Notes under the pieces: generated by a model
Database searches by the model: none
Seen by the model: the letters and a program-made list of their open reading frames with translations, nothing else
What the model was told of the DNA's origin: nothing
Shown here: positions 8,741 to 16,821 of the stretch, piece after piece
How positions within the stretch are numbered: position 1 is the stretch's first letter
How the letters are laid out: every line of letters begins with the position of its first letter
Program-made: the position numbers and the translations under genes
NCBI RefSeq assembly: GCF_019458025.1
Contig: NZ_JAHZUY010000012.1
Location: forward strand, 1-64,000
Reading direction: 5' to 3'
DNA: 64,000 bases
From: Caldovatus aquaticus
GTDB taxonomy: Bacteria; Pseudomonadota; Alphaproteobacteria; Acetobacterales; Acetobacteraceae

Positions 8741-9259
8741 CTACTCGCGCAGTTGCGGATTGTCGAAAAGCGGCTCGCGGTAGCGGCGCAGCGCCGCCGA
8801 GAGCGCCGCCGCCAGGTCGCGCCGCTCGGCGTCGCCGAGGTCGCGGCCGATCTCCACGGCGCGGCGGCGCGGCGCGGTCAGGTGCAGCTCGCAGGCGGCG
8901 CCCGCGCGCTCGCGCAGCGCCACGCGGGACCAGTAGGGATCCAGCGACTCCTCCTCGCGCCGGCCGCGCCCGTCGCAGCGCGTCACGGTCAGGCGGCCGG
9001 CGGTGAGCTGCACGATCTCCAGCCGCCGCGCGCTGCGGCGCCGGTGCAGCGCGATCAGCCCGAGGACCAGGCCGAGCTCGCCCCCCAGGAAGCCCGTCAC
9101 CGGCCAGGCGCCGAGCGCGGCGAACAGCGCCGCCGCGCCCGCCGCCGGCAGGGCGAGCAGCAGCGCCAGCGCGCGCAGCCCGGCACGGCCAAGGCCGCGC
9201 GGGGGGGTGATGACGGCTTCGAACAGGAGGGGCTCGGACGGGACCGGAGGGACTGCCAT
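8741..9259 (-). CDS. DUF2244 domain integral membrane protein
   Basis: This 172-residue protein opens with LLFEAVITPPRGLGRAGLR, the typical beginning of DUF2244 proteins. Two closely spaced membrane helices follow (about residues 26-44 and 48-68), then a basic turn (HRRRSARRLEIVQL) and a beta-rich cytoplasmic domain including DPYWSRVALRE. Function is unknown; in alphaproteobacteria the family often sits near nth and cytochrome c oxidase genes, and here it is divergent from nth. The start is the ATG giving MAVPPVPSEP; the frame remains open upstream but is Arg/Ala-rich noise overlapping nth. Confidence 0.85.
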   Translation of the reverse strand: MAVPPVPSEPLLFEAVITPPRGLGRAGLRALALLLALPAAGAAALFAALGAWPVTGFLGGELGLVLGLIALHRRRSARRLEIVQLTAGRLTVTRCDGRGRREEESLDPYWSRVALRERAGAACELHLTAPRRRAVEIGRDLGDAERRDLAAALSAALRRYREPLFDNPQLRE

Positions 9260-9317
9260 TGCGGCCGGACATGGGTTAGGGCTTGCCGTACCGCCATCCT
9301 GCCACACCGCACGCCGC

Positions 9318-10262
9318 ATGTCCGCCCCCGCCCGCCGCGCCGGCCGCCGCGCCTCCCCTGCCCGCACGCCCGCCGGGGAGCCGCCCGCGCGGCCGGCGAG
9401 CCGTGCCGCACCGGCCGCCGCGCCGGGGCGGGCACGCGCCGGCGCGGCGGCCGCAGGAGCGGCGGCCGGCAGCGGAGGCAAGGGCCGGACCGCCACCGCC
9501 GCCCCCGCGGCGCCCCGGCACGGCACCGCGGACGCCCCGCGCCGCGCGCGGCCGCTGTCGGCCGCGCCGGCGGCGGCCTTCCTCCGCGCGCTCGCCGCCG
9601 CCAACCCGTCGCCGCGGACCGAGCTTCACTACACCGATCCCTTCACGCTGCTGGTCGCCGTGGTGCTCTCCGCCCAGGCCACCGACGCCGCGGTCAACCG
9701 CGTCACCCCGGCGCTGTTCGCCGCCGCGCCCACCCCGGCGGCGATGGCCGCGCTCGGCGCCGAGGGGATCGCCCCCTACATCCGCAGCATCGGTCTCTGG
9801 CAGGCGAAGGCGCGCAACCTGGCGGCGCTCGCCCGCCTGCTGGTCGAGCGCCACGGCGGCAAGGTGCCGCGCGAGCGCGCGGCGCTGGAGGCGCTGCCCG
9901 GGGTCGGGCGCAAGACCGCCAACGTCGTGCTCAACGTCGCCTTCGGCGAGCACACCCTCGCGGTGGACACGCACATCTTCCGCGTCGCCAACCGCACCGG
10001 CCTCGCCCCCGGGCGCACCCCGCGCGAGGTCGAGGAGCGGCTGGTGCGGCGCTGCCCGCCGGAGCTGCTGCGCGACGCCCACCACTGGCTGATCCTGCAC
10101 GGCCGCTATGTCTGCAAGGCGCGCCGCCCCGAGTGCTGGCGCTGCGTCGCGCGGGCGCACTGCAACTACCCCGACAAGGTCCTGGTCCCGCCGCCGGCGG
10201 GCGCGCAGCCCGCGCGCCGCCGGGGCGCCGCGCCGGCGCCGGAGGCCGGCGGCAGCGCCTGA
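9318..10262 (+). CDS. nth: Endonuclease III (DNA glycosylase/AP lyase)
   Basis: Nth removes oxidised pyrimidines and cleaves the resulting abasic site in base-excision repair. The helix-hairpin-helix motif ALPGVGRKTANVVLN contains the catalytic Lys, and VDTHIFRVANR the catalytic Asp. The [4Fe-4S] loop has the correct C-x6-C-x2-C-x5-C spacing (CKARRPEC, WRC, VARAHC). Lengths differ from the norm: the conserved domain starts about 75 residues in, after an Ala/Pro/Arg/Gly-rich extension, so the protein is about 315 residues instead of about 215. The extension may be real or the true start may lie downstream, but no better ATG exists before the domain. Confidence 0.95.
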   Translation: MSAPARRAGRRASPARTPAGEPPARPASRAAPAAAPGRARAGAAAAGAAAGSGGKGRTATAAPAAPRHGTADAPRRARPLSAAPAAAFLRALAAANPSPRTELHYTDPFTLLVAVVLSAQATDAAVNRVTPALFAAAPTPAAMAALGAEGIAPYIRSIGLWQAKARNLAALARLLVERHGGKVPRERAALEALPGVGRKTANVVLNVAFGEHTLAVDTHIFRVANRTGLAPGRTPREVEERLVRRCPPELLRDAHHWLILHGRYVCKARRPECWRCVARAHCNYPDKVLVPPPAGAQPARRRGAAPAPEAGGSA

Positions 10263-10298
10263 TCCGGCCTCGCCGCCCGGTCCGCAGGCGCCGGACGC

Positions 10299-10401
10299 CC
10301 GGAGCGGTTCCCGCTCGCCCGCGGTCGCGGCAGCGGCTCCGGCTCAGGGGCGGGTGCGGCGGGTCACGCTCCCGTTCCCCCTGTCCCCCGTCCGCGACCG
10401 G
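10299..10401 (+). repeat. Dispersed palindromic intergenic repeat, copy D (diverged)
   Basis: The unit shares the layout of the other copies: CCGGAGCGGTTCCCGCTCG at the start, TCACGCTCCCG in the middle and CCGTCCGCGACCGGCG at the end. CCGGAGC (10299-10305) pairs with GCTCCGG (10336-10342). It is the most diverged member. It lies between the convergent nth and SYLF genes. Confidence 0.6.
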
Positions 10402-10426
10402 CGTGCCCGCGCGCCGCCGGCGGATG

Positions 10427-11272
10427 TCAGCGCGGCGCCGCGGGCGGCGGCGGCAGCGCCTCGCGCTGCACCGCACCGGGCAGGGCCGGCCCGGCGGCGG
10501 CCGGCAGCCCGGCGCCGGGCGGCGCATAGGCCGGCGGCCCGGGCGGAGGCGTCGCCGGCAGGGCCGCGCCCCCGCTGCTGAAGCGCAGCAGCACCCCGCG
10601 CAGCGGGTCGGAACCCGGATTGTGCACGGCCATCTCGATCACGATCTGCCGCGGCGAGACCTCCCGCCCGTAATAGGCCCGGTTCCAGGCGCTGCGCTGG
10701 CTCAGGATCGAGCCCTCCAGCGTCAGCCCCGCATACAGCCCGCGCGCGCGCGCGAAGGCAACGATGTCCGCGCCGATCGCGGTGGTGAGCGCGCCCTCGA
10801 CCCCGACGCCGAGATGCGCGAACGCGACGGAGGCGTCGGCGCCGATCTTGAACTGGCTGTCGAGCAGCGCGTTCAGGCCGCGATCGGTCAGGATGATCAT
10901 CATGATCTGCAGGTCCTGCACGCCGATCTGCAGCCCGGCGCTGACCGAGGCGATGCCGTAGAAGGCCGGCGAGGACCAGGAGCCGGCGCCGTCGCGCGCG
11001 AGCAGCACGCAGTCCCCGCCCTCGCCGCCGAAGAGGAAGCCGGCGCGGAAGACGCGCGGGCAGACCATCACCGCGCGGGCCCGGCGCAGGAGCCGCGCCG
11101 CCTCGCTCGCGCCGTCCCCGAGCATCAGCTCCTGCACCGCGAGGGTGGCCCGGTCCACGACGGCCTGCTGCTCGGCCTGCGCGCGCGCGGCCCGGGGGAC
11201 GCCGAGCAGGAGCAGGAGAAGGGCCAGGATCGCGGCGGTTCCGGGACCGGCCAGGGTCAGCAGACGGCGCAT
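10427..11272 (-). CDS. Secreted SYLF-domain (Ysc84-type) protein
   Basis: The protein has 281 residues: a signal peptide (MRRLLTLAGPGTAAILALL ending at ARAQA), then a SYLF domain with ARAVMVCPRVFRAGFLFGGEGG, SWSSPAFYGIASVSAGLQIG, and DASVAFAHLGVGVEGA, and a Pro-rich C-terminal tail. SYLF domains bind phosphoinositides in eukaryotes; bacterial members are exported proteins of unknown function. A strong GGAGGGAAAGG Shine-Dalgarno places the start at MRRLL, not at the ATG 21 codons earlier. The gene converges on nth and is followed by a copy of the dispersed repeat. Confidence 0.86.
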   Translation of the reverse strand: MRRLLTLAGPGTAAILALLLLLLGVPRAARAQAEQQAVVDRATLAVQELMLGDGASEAARLLRRARAVMVCPRVFRAGFLFGGEGGDCVLLARDGAGSWSSPAFYGIASVSAGLQIGVQDLQIMMIILTDRGLNALLDSQFKIGADASVAFAHLGVGVEGALTTAIGADIVAFARARGLYAGLTLEGSILSQRSAWNRAYYGREVSPRQIVIEMAVHNPGSDPLRGVLLRFSSGGAALPATPPPGPPAYAPPGAGLPAAAGPALPGAVQREALPPPPAAPR

Positions 11273-11375
11273 GAACCTTTCCCTCCAAGCCCTTGATCCG
11301 CTGGCATCATACGGACCGGATCGCGGCGCAGGCAAGGCAAGCTTCGGGCAGGGGCGGGGCGGCCTTTTCGCGCCG

Positions 11376-12035
11376 TCACGCCGCCGGCCGGTCTGGCTCG
11401 GCCGCGGGCAGGGTCCAGGGCTCCTCGTTCACCGCCGCGACGCGCCAGTCGGTGCCGTGCCGCTCGAGCCGCGTCAGCGACAGGTTGCGGATCGAGAAGT
11501 GCAGCGCCTGGTGCGGCGTGAGCCCGATCGCATGCGCGAGCGCGGCGCGGATCGAGCCGCCATGCGCGATCACCACCACGTCCTGGCCCTCGAGCAGGTG
11601 CGCCATGCGCTCGAGCGCGGCGCCGACGCGCGCCAGCACGTCGCGGAAGCTCTCGCCGCCCGGCGGCCGCTCCTCGCCCGAATGCGGCCAGAAGGGGTGC
11701 GGCGGCTCGGTCAGGAGGGCCGGCAGCGCCTCGTGCGGGATGCCCTGCCAGGCGCCGAGATGCTGCTCGGCGAAGTCGGGCTCCTCCTCGAGCGGCTGCT
11801 CCGGATAGCCCGCGGCAAAGATCGCGGCGGCGGTGGCGCGGGTGCGCGAGAGGTGGGTGACGAACCAGCGCGCCGGGTGCGGCAGCCGCGCCGCGAGCCA
11901 GCGGTAGAGCGCCGCCTCCTGCCGCAGCGCGAGGTCGCACAGCGCGACGTCCATCGCCCCGTAGAGCACGGCGCGGGCGGAAGGCTCGACCAGGGCGTGG
12001 CGGACCAGGAAGAAGCGGGTGACGGGAGAGGACAC
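11376..12035 (-). CDS. Histidine phosphatase (phosphoglycerate-mutase-like) family protein
   Basis: This 219-residue cytosolic protein belongs to the branch-1 histidine phosphatases. The nucleophile is His13 in FFLVRHALVEP; the family usually has RHG, here RHA. The second catalytic His is in VVIAHGGSIRAAL, and THLSRTRATAAAI provides the phosphate-pocket Arg. Possible roles include cobalamin (CobC-like) or sugar phosphate dephosphorylation; the sequence alone does not decide. There is no ATG before the motif, so a GTG (MSSPVTRFF) is taken as start; it lacks a strong ribosome binding site. It is divergent from the EAL-like gene across about 208 bases in which I see no other feature. Confidence 0.85.
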   Translation of the reverse strand: MSSPVTRFFLVRHALVEPSARAVLYGAMDVALCDLALRQEAALYRWLAARLPHPARWFVTHLSRTRATAAAIFAAGYPEQPLEEEPDFAEQHLGAWQGIPHEALPALLTEPPHPFWPHSGEERPPGGESFRDVLARVGAALERMAHLLEGQDVVVIAHGGSIRAALAHAIGLTPHQALHFSIRNLSLTRLERHGTDWRVAAVNEEPWTLPAAEPDRPAA

Positions 12036-12243
12036 GGCGGAGATGTAGTCCGCCCGGCTGCCGGGGAAAACGGCGTGGCCGGGAGCGTGCCGCCGGCGCG
12101 GGCGGGAGTGCCCCGGCGCGGCCAGGCCGTCGCGCCCCCTGGCCCGCCGCCATGGCCGCGGCGCGCTGGGCAGTAAGGGTTCGTTCAGCACGCCTCCGCA
12201 CCCTGGGCCGAGCAGTCCGGTCCCTCGCCCGAGCCCAGCGCCG

Positions 12244-13671
12244 ATGCCGCTCCTCGCCGCCGCCGCGCCCACATCGTTCCGTGAGGCCGCCGGCATGGCG
12301 ACGGGCTTCGGGGCGGACACGCCGGAGGCGACGGGGCCGCGGGGGGCCGGGGCAAAGGGGCCGTGGAGAGAGGCGCAGGGGGCAGAGGCGCCGGGGGCAG
12401 AGGGGTCGAGGGCGGAACGGGTGCGAACCGGGGCGCGAGAGGCAACGGGGCCGCAGGCGGGCCACGCGCTGGCAACCCTGGTGCTGCGCCTCTCCGACGC
12501 GCCGCGAGGGGCGCTGCGGGCGGCGCACCGGACCGTGGCGCGCGCGCTGCTGGCGGCGGAGGCGGAGCGGTTCGGCGACGCCGCACCCCGGCTGGCCGAG
12601 ACCGGCGCCGAGGGCGACCCGGTTCTGCTCGGCCTGCCGGAGCGCGAGGCGCGGCGCATCGCCGCGATGCTGGAGGGCGTGTTCGGCCGCGCCCTGGCGC
12701 CGGGTCTGGCCGAGATCCTGCCGGCGGGCGCGGAGGCGCGCGCGCTGCGGCCCTCCGGGCCGGACGCGGCGGGCGCGCCTGGGCTGGACGGCCCGGCGGA
12801 GGCCGCCCTGGCGGAGCTCGACGCCCGCATCGCCGCCCTGCCCCTGGCGCAGTGCGCGCGCCGGGAGCCGCTCCTCCGGCTGCACCCGCGCGAGCGCCCC
12901 GGCCTGGCCGGCCTCCGCCTCGCCCTCGACGCCGCGGCGCTGGCCGCGGCGCTCGGCCCCGCGCTGGCCGGGGATGCCGACCTGCTGGGCCACGCTGCGG
13001 CCGTCCTGGCGCCGCGGCTGCTGCGCGCCCTCGCCGACCCGGCGGCGCGCGCGGAGGTGCTCGGTTCCGCGCCGGACGGTGCGGCCCCGCTGTTCGTCGC
13101 GCTGCCCGCGGAGGCGGCCCGGCAGGCGGCGGCGCTGCTCGGCGCGGCGGCGGCTGCGCCCGGCCTGCCCCGGATGGTGCTGATGGTGCCGCTCGCGGCG
13201 GTCGCCGCGCAGCCCGGCGGGCTGAGTTCGCTGCGGGCGGCGGCGGAGGGCGGCGCCGTGGCGGTCGCGCTCGAGGGGCTTGACGCCGAGGCGCTGGGCC
13301 TGCTCGCGCCGGAGGCGGCCGTCCTCGCCGAGGCCGAGCGGCTGGCCCTGCGCTGGTCGCCGCGCCTCGCCGAGGACCGCGCCGCGGGCGCGGCGCTGCG
13401 CCGGCTCGACCCGGCACGGCTGCTGCTGCTCGGCTGCGACGGGCCGGAGGCGCTGGAATGGGGCGCCGCCCACGGCATCGCCTGCTTTGGCGGGCCGTGG
13501 ATCGGCCTGGCGCTGGCCGCCCTGCGCCGGCTCGCCTGCCCGCACGCCGCGGGATGCGCCCTCGGCGCGTGCGCCGCCCGCGCCGCCGCGACCGAGGCGG
13601 CGGGGCGCGCCGGCTGCGCGAACCGCCCGCTGCTCGCGGCGCTGCTGCCGGACCGGGGTTTCCCCGCGTGA
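12244..13671 (+). CDS. Uncharacterised protein with decayed EAL-like C-terminus (first of pair)
   Basis: 475 residues, very Ala/Leu-rich, cytosolic, without signal or membrane segments. Residues 1-70 are a low-complexity Gly/Ala/Glu tail containing a 15-bp tandem repeat. The C-terminal part (RLLLLGCDGPEALEW, then GAAHGIACFGGPWIG) aligns by eye with the end of EAL phosphodiesterase domains, where the pattern is a Glu-Gly-Val-Glu loop, a helix, and a Gly-x-x-x-x-Gln-Gly-phenylalanine-type strand. None of the acidic metal ligands of an active EAL domain is visible, so no c-di-GMP hydrolysis is expected. The stop overlaps the GTG of a related protein (GTGA), so the two are probably made in equal amounts. 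A second ATG at codon 18 is an alternative start. Confidence 0.7.
   Translation: MPLLAAAAPTSFREAAGMATGFGADTPEATGPRGAGAKGPWREAQGAEAPGAEGSRAERVRTGAREATGPQAGHALATLVLRLSDAPRGALRAAHRTVARALLAAEAERFGDAAPRLAETGAEGDPVLLGLPEREARRIAAMLEGVFGRALAPGLAEILPAGAEARALRPSGPDAAGAPGLDGPAEAALAELDARIAALPLAQCARREPLLRLHPRERPGLAGLRLALDAAALAAALGPALAGDADLLGHAAAVLAPRLLRALADPAARAEVLGSAPDGAAPLFVALPAEAARQAAALLGAAAAAPGLPRMVLMVPLAAVAAQPGGLSSLRAAAEGGAVAVALEGLDAEALGLLAPEAAVLAEAERLALRWSPRLAEDRAAGAALRRLDPARLLLLGCDGPEALEWGAAHGIACFGGPWIGLALAALRRLACPHAAGCALGACAARAAATEAAGRAGCANRPLLAALLPDRGFPA
12373..12402 (+). repeat. 15-bp tandem repeat in a G-rich coding stretch
   Basis: GCGCAGGGGGCAGAG is followed immediately by GCGCCGGGGGCAGAG (one mismatch). 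It encodes an AQGAEAPGAEG segment in the low-complexity N-terminus of the EAL-like protein. The surrounding 12305-12470 region is strongly G-biased on the plus strand, with four G-runs of three or more in 12378-12412, a pattern able to form a G-quadruplex. Confidence 0.7.
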
Positions 13672-14948
13672 TCCTCGCCGCGCACAGACCGGCGGAGGAC
13701 GGCACCGCGCCGGCCGACGCCGGCACGCTGCCGATCCGCGCGGCCGCCGTGCTCGCCGCCGGGGCAGGCGGCGGGCGGAGCGCGGCGGTGGAGCTGGTCG
13801 CCCTGGTGCGCGATGCCGTGGCGGCCGGGGCGGAGCGCCAGGTGCTGCTGCTGCGGCTCCCCGCGCTGCTGCGCGGCGGCGGCCGGGGCGCCCGTCACGC
13901 GGGCCTGCTGCGCGAGGCGCTGGCGCCGCTCCGGCAGCATCCGCGCCTGCGCGTCTTCGACCTGCCGAACGGGGACGTCGCGGCGGTGGGCGGGCCCCGG
14001 GCGCCGCAGCTCGAGGCGGCCCACGGCGCCTTGCGGGCCATGCTGGAGGACGGGCCCGGGCCGGACGGAAGGCCGCCCGCGGCGGTCCGCCTCCATCGCC
14101 TGCCGGAAGAGGCGGCGGCGGTGCTGGCCGCGATCGAGGACGCGCTCGGCCTGACCGCCGCCGCATCGCCCCCCGGCCACGCCGCAGGGGCCGCCCAGGC
14201 GCCGCGGGCGCCGCTCGACGGGGCCGGGCTGGCCGCGGCGGAGCGCGCCCTGGCGATGGCGGACCTCACGCCGTTCCTGCGCCGCCAGGCGGTCTGCCGC
14301 CTGTCCGGCGAGGACGGCGCGGCGCCGGAACCGCTGTGGGAGGAGCGCCGGGTGCCGCTCGCCGAGATCGGCGCGGTGCTGCTGCCCCGCTCCGATCTCG
14401 CCGCCGCGCCGCACCTCGCGCGGCGGCTGCGCCGGGCGCTCGATCGCCGGCTGCTGGCCGAGCTGGCGCGGCCGGAGGAACTGCGCGACCTGCACCCGCT
14501 GCTGCTGCCGCTCGCGCTGGAGAGCGCGACCTCGGCGGAGTTCCTGCGGTTCGACGCCCTGCTGCCGTCCCGCCTGCGGGCCGGGGGCGGCCTCGCCGTG
14601 GCGCTCTCCGCCGAGGACGTGCTGCGCGACCCCGCCGGCTACGCCTTCGCGCGCGACGTCCTGCGCCTGCGCGGGCACAGGGTCGTGCTCGACCTCTCCT
14701 CCCCGGCGCTGGCGCCGCTGCTGCCGATGGCCCGGGTGCGGTTCGACCTGCTGCGGCTCGACGCCCAGGCGGTGCAGGCGGAGGCGGAGCCCGGGGCGAT
14801 GGCGAGGCTGCGCGCGGCGCTGCCCGCCGAGCCGGGCCGCGTGGTGCTGTCCGAGGTCGAGCGTCCCGCCGCGATCGCCTGGGGCTGGGAGATGGGCATC
14901 ACCCTGTTCCAGGGGCGGCTCGTGGAGCGCCGGCGCATCTTCGGCTAG
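13668..14948 (+). CDS. Degenerate EAL-domain-like protein (second of pair)
   Basis: 426 residues starting at a GTG that overlaps the previous stop. The C-terminal half follows the order of an EAL domain: ALESATSAEFLRFDALLP, a strand-helix GHRVVLDLSSPALAPLLPMA where active enzymes carry the DDFG loop, VRFDLLRLDAQAV in place of the KxD strand, VVLSEVERPAAIAWGWEM, and a final GITLFQGRLVE that matches the conserved GI-x-x-FQG end. The EAL motif, the paired aspartates and the catalytic Lys are replaced, so it is probably a non-catalytic binding or scaffold protein. The N-terminal half (VILAAHRPAEDG onward, with VELVALVRDAVAAGAERQ) resembles no domain I can name. It may be a paralogue of the upstream partner. 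Confidence 0.72.
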   Translation: MILAAHRPAEDGTAPADAGTLPIRAAAVLAAGAGGGRSAAVELVALVRDAVAAGAERQVLLLRLPALLRGGGRGARHAGLLREALAPLRQHPRLRVFDLPNGDVAAVGGPRAPQLEAAHGALRAMLEDGPGPDGRPPAAVRLHRLPEEAAAVLAAIEDALGLTAAASPPGHAAGAAQAPRAPLDGAGLAAAERALAMADLTPFLRRQAVCRLSGEDGAAPEPLWEERRVPLAEIGAVLLPRSDLAAAPHLARRLRRALDRRLLAELARPEELRDLHPLLLPLALESATSAEFLRFDALLPSRLRAGGGLAVALSAEDVLRDPAGYAFARDVLRLRGHRVVLDLSSPALAPLLPMARVRFDLLRLDAQAVQAEAEPGAMARLRAALPAEPGRVVLSEVERPAAIAWGWEMGITLFQGRLVERRRIFG

Positions 14949-15049
14949 GGCCGTTTCCGCCCGGCTGTGCGCGCGGCAACGACTGCGCCTCGTTCTCTGC
15001 CGCGCGGATTCACGCTCCCGGCTCTTCCCGGCCGTCCGCGATCCGCTCC
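14949..15049 (+). repeat. Dispersed palindromic intergenic repeat, copy B1
   Basis: The unit starts directly after the TAG of the EAL-like gene (GGCCGTTTCCGCCCGGCTG) and ends GGCCGTCCGCGATCCGCTC. It is very close to copies A and C, including CGCGCGGC and GGATTCACGCTCCCGGC. The outer inverted repeat is weaker here (GGCCG against CGACTGCGCC). Confidence 0.8.
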
Positions 15050-15050
15050 A

Positions 15051-15145
15051 CGGCCGTTCCCGCCCGGCTGCGGGCGGCAACGGCTGCGGCCGGGTGTCGG
15101 CCGAGCGGGTTCGCCCCCGGCGGTCTCCCCCCGCCCGCGATCCGC
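15051..15145 (+). repeat. Dispersed palindromic intergenic repeat, copy B2 (tandem with B1)
   Basis: A second, more diverged unit lies head to tail with B1: it starts CGGCCGTTCCCGCCCGGCTG and ends CCCGCGATCCGC. Together the two units fill almost the whole gap between the convergent EAL-like and hyuB genes, ending about 30 bases from the hyuB stop. Confidence 0.7.
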
Positions 15146-15174
15146 GCGCGGGCCGGCCCGCGGCGCCCGCGCCC

Positions 15175-16812
15175 TCAGCCCGTCACGTAGCCGAGCGCGC
15201 GGTCGCGCGCGGCCGCTTCGGGATCGCGTTCCGCCGGGTCGCCGAAGCCGCCGCCGCCCGAGGTCTCGAGCCGCACCACGTCGCCGCGCCGGAGCAGCAC
15301 GCCGTCGCTCTTGGGCGGGATCGGCGTCGCCTCGCCGTCGCGGATCAGGAGCAGCCGGCCGCGGCGGCCCGGGCGCCCGCCGGCAAGCCCGTAGGGCGGG
15401 AAGCGGAAGCGGTCCATGTTGGCGGTGAAGAGGCAGCTCGGGCTCTCCACCCGCCACTCCCGCACCAGGCCGAGGCCGCCGCGGAAGCGCCCGGCGCCGC
15501 CCGAGTCCGGCACGAGGCCGTAGCGGGGGATGGAGAGCGGCATCTGGCTCTCGATCATCTCCACCGGGATGTTGGCGTTGTTGTGCATGCCGAAGGAGAA
15601 GGCGCTGACGCCGTCCTTCGCCGGGTGCGCGCCGGTGCCGCCGATCTCGATCTCGACCAGCACCTCGCGGTGGCCGTCCTCGGCGATGGTCTGGAAGGTG
15701 GCGACGTAGCTGCCGCCGTAGTAGGCGGCGGGGATGCGCTCCGGCAGCGCCTGGTGCAGCGCGCCGAACAGCACGTTGGCGAGGCGGTGGGTGGTGGCGA
15801 CGCGGTGCGCGACGGCGGCGGGCGGGCGGCAGCTCGTGACGCTGCCCTCCCGGTGGCGGATGCGGATCGGGCGGTAGCAGCCGGCATTGGCCGGCATCGC
15901 GCCGTCGGTCGCGGCGATGACGGCGTAGTAGACGGCGCAGTCGGACATCGCCGGCGTGCAGTTGACCGGGCCGCGCTGCTGGTCGGCGCAGCCGGTCAGG
16001 TCCACCTCGATCTCGTCGCCGGCGACGGTGAGGCGGGCGTGCAGCCGCACCGGCTCGCCCGAGACGCCGTCGTCGTCGAGGAAGTCCTCGAACTCGTAGG
16101 TGCCGTCGGGCATGGCGCGGATCGCGGCGCGCATCGCCGCCTCGCTCATGTCGAGGATGCGCGCGGAGGCCTCGAGCAGCGCCGCGGCGCCGTAGCGCGC
16201 GGCGAGGCGGCGGATCGCGGCCGCGCCGACCTCGAGGCTGGCGAGCTGGCTCTGCAGGTCGCCGAGCATCAGCGCCGGCTTGCGCACGTTCTGGCCGATC
16301 ATCGCCCAGACCGCCTCGTTGCGCCGGCCGTCCTCGATCAGCTTGAGCGGCGGGATGCGCAGCCCCTCCTGGAACACCTCGGTCGCGGTCGCGGCGTAGC
16401 TGCCCGGCGCCATGCCGCCCATGTCGATGTGGTGGCACAGCGCGCCGACATAGGCGACCCGCACGCCCTCGTGGAACACGGGCCGGAACACCAGCACGTC
16501 GTTGAGGTGCTGCGCGCCGCAATAGGGGTCGTTGGTGATCACCACGTCCTCCGCCCCCCACCGCGCCGGGTCCACGAAGCGGTCGAGCAGGGCGCGCAGC
16601 GCCGCGCCCATCGAGTTCAGGTGCTGCGGGATGCGCGCCGACTGGGCGACGTTGTTGCCCTCGGCGTCGAAGACGGCGGTGGAGTAGTCGAGCAGCTCGC
16701 GCACGATGGTCGAGCGGCTGGTGCGCCAGATGGTGACGTCCATCTCCGCGGCGGCCGCGGTCAGGGCGTTGCGGATCACCTCGATCTCGATCGGGCCGAG
16801 GGTCGGGCGCAT
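15175..16812 (-). CDS. hyuB: Hydantoinase/oxoprolinase subunit B
   Basis: This 545-residue protein is the HyuB partner of the adjacent HyuA. HyuA/B enzymes open five-membered cyclic amides (N-methylhydantoin, 5-oxoproline) or carboxylate ketones such as acetone or acetophenone at the expense of ATP. Family marks are PIEIEVIRNALTAAAAEM near the start, IPQHLNSMGAAL, DVVITNDPYCGAQHLND, HHIDMGGMAPGSY, and the C-terminal SGGGGFGDPAERD. A clear AGGAGG lies before the ATG. It begins 9 bases after hyuA. The substrate is not predictable, but the TRAP transporter and RraA-like gene next door suggest an imported organic acid or cyclic amide. Confidence 0.93.
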   Translation of the reverse strand: MRPTLGPIEIEVIRNALTAAAAEMDVTIWRTSRSTIVRELLDYSTAVFDAEGNNVAQSARIPQHLNSMGAALRALLDRFVDPARWGAEDVVITNDPYCGAQHLNDVLVFRPVFHEGVRVAYVGALCHHIDMGGMAPGSYAATATEVFQEGLRIPPLKLIEDGRRNEAVWAMIGQNVRKPALMLGDLQSQLASLEVGAAAIRRLAARYGAAALLEASARILDMSEAAMRAAIRAMPDGTYEFEDFLDDDGVSGEPVRLHARLTVAGDEIEVDLTGCADQQRGPVNCTPAMSDCAVYYAVIAATDGAMPANAGCYRPIRIRHREGSVTSCRPPAAVAHRVATTHRLANVLFGALHQALPERIPAAYYGGSYVATFQTIAEDGHREVLVEIEIGGTGAHPAKDGVSAFSFGMHNNANIPVEMIESQMPLSIPRYGLVPDSGGAGRFRGGLGLVREWRVESPSCLFTANMDRFRFPPYGLAGGRPGRRGRLLLIRDGEATPIPPKSDGVLLRRGDVVRLETSGGGGFGDPAERDPEAAARDRALGYVTG

Positions 16813-16821
16813 GCGGTCCTC

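Noticed and set aside
7577-11296. 1239-codon plus-strand frame
   Set aside because: It runs over the YdcF-like, DUF2244, nth and SYLF genes in wrong phases and is composed of Arg/Pro/Gly strings.
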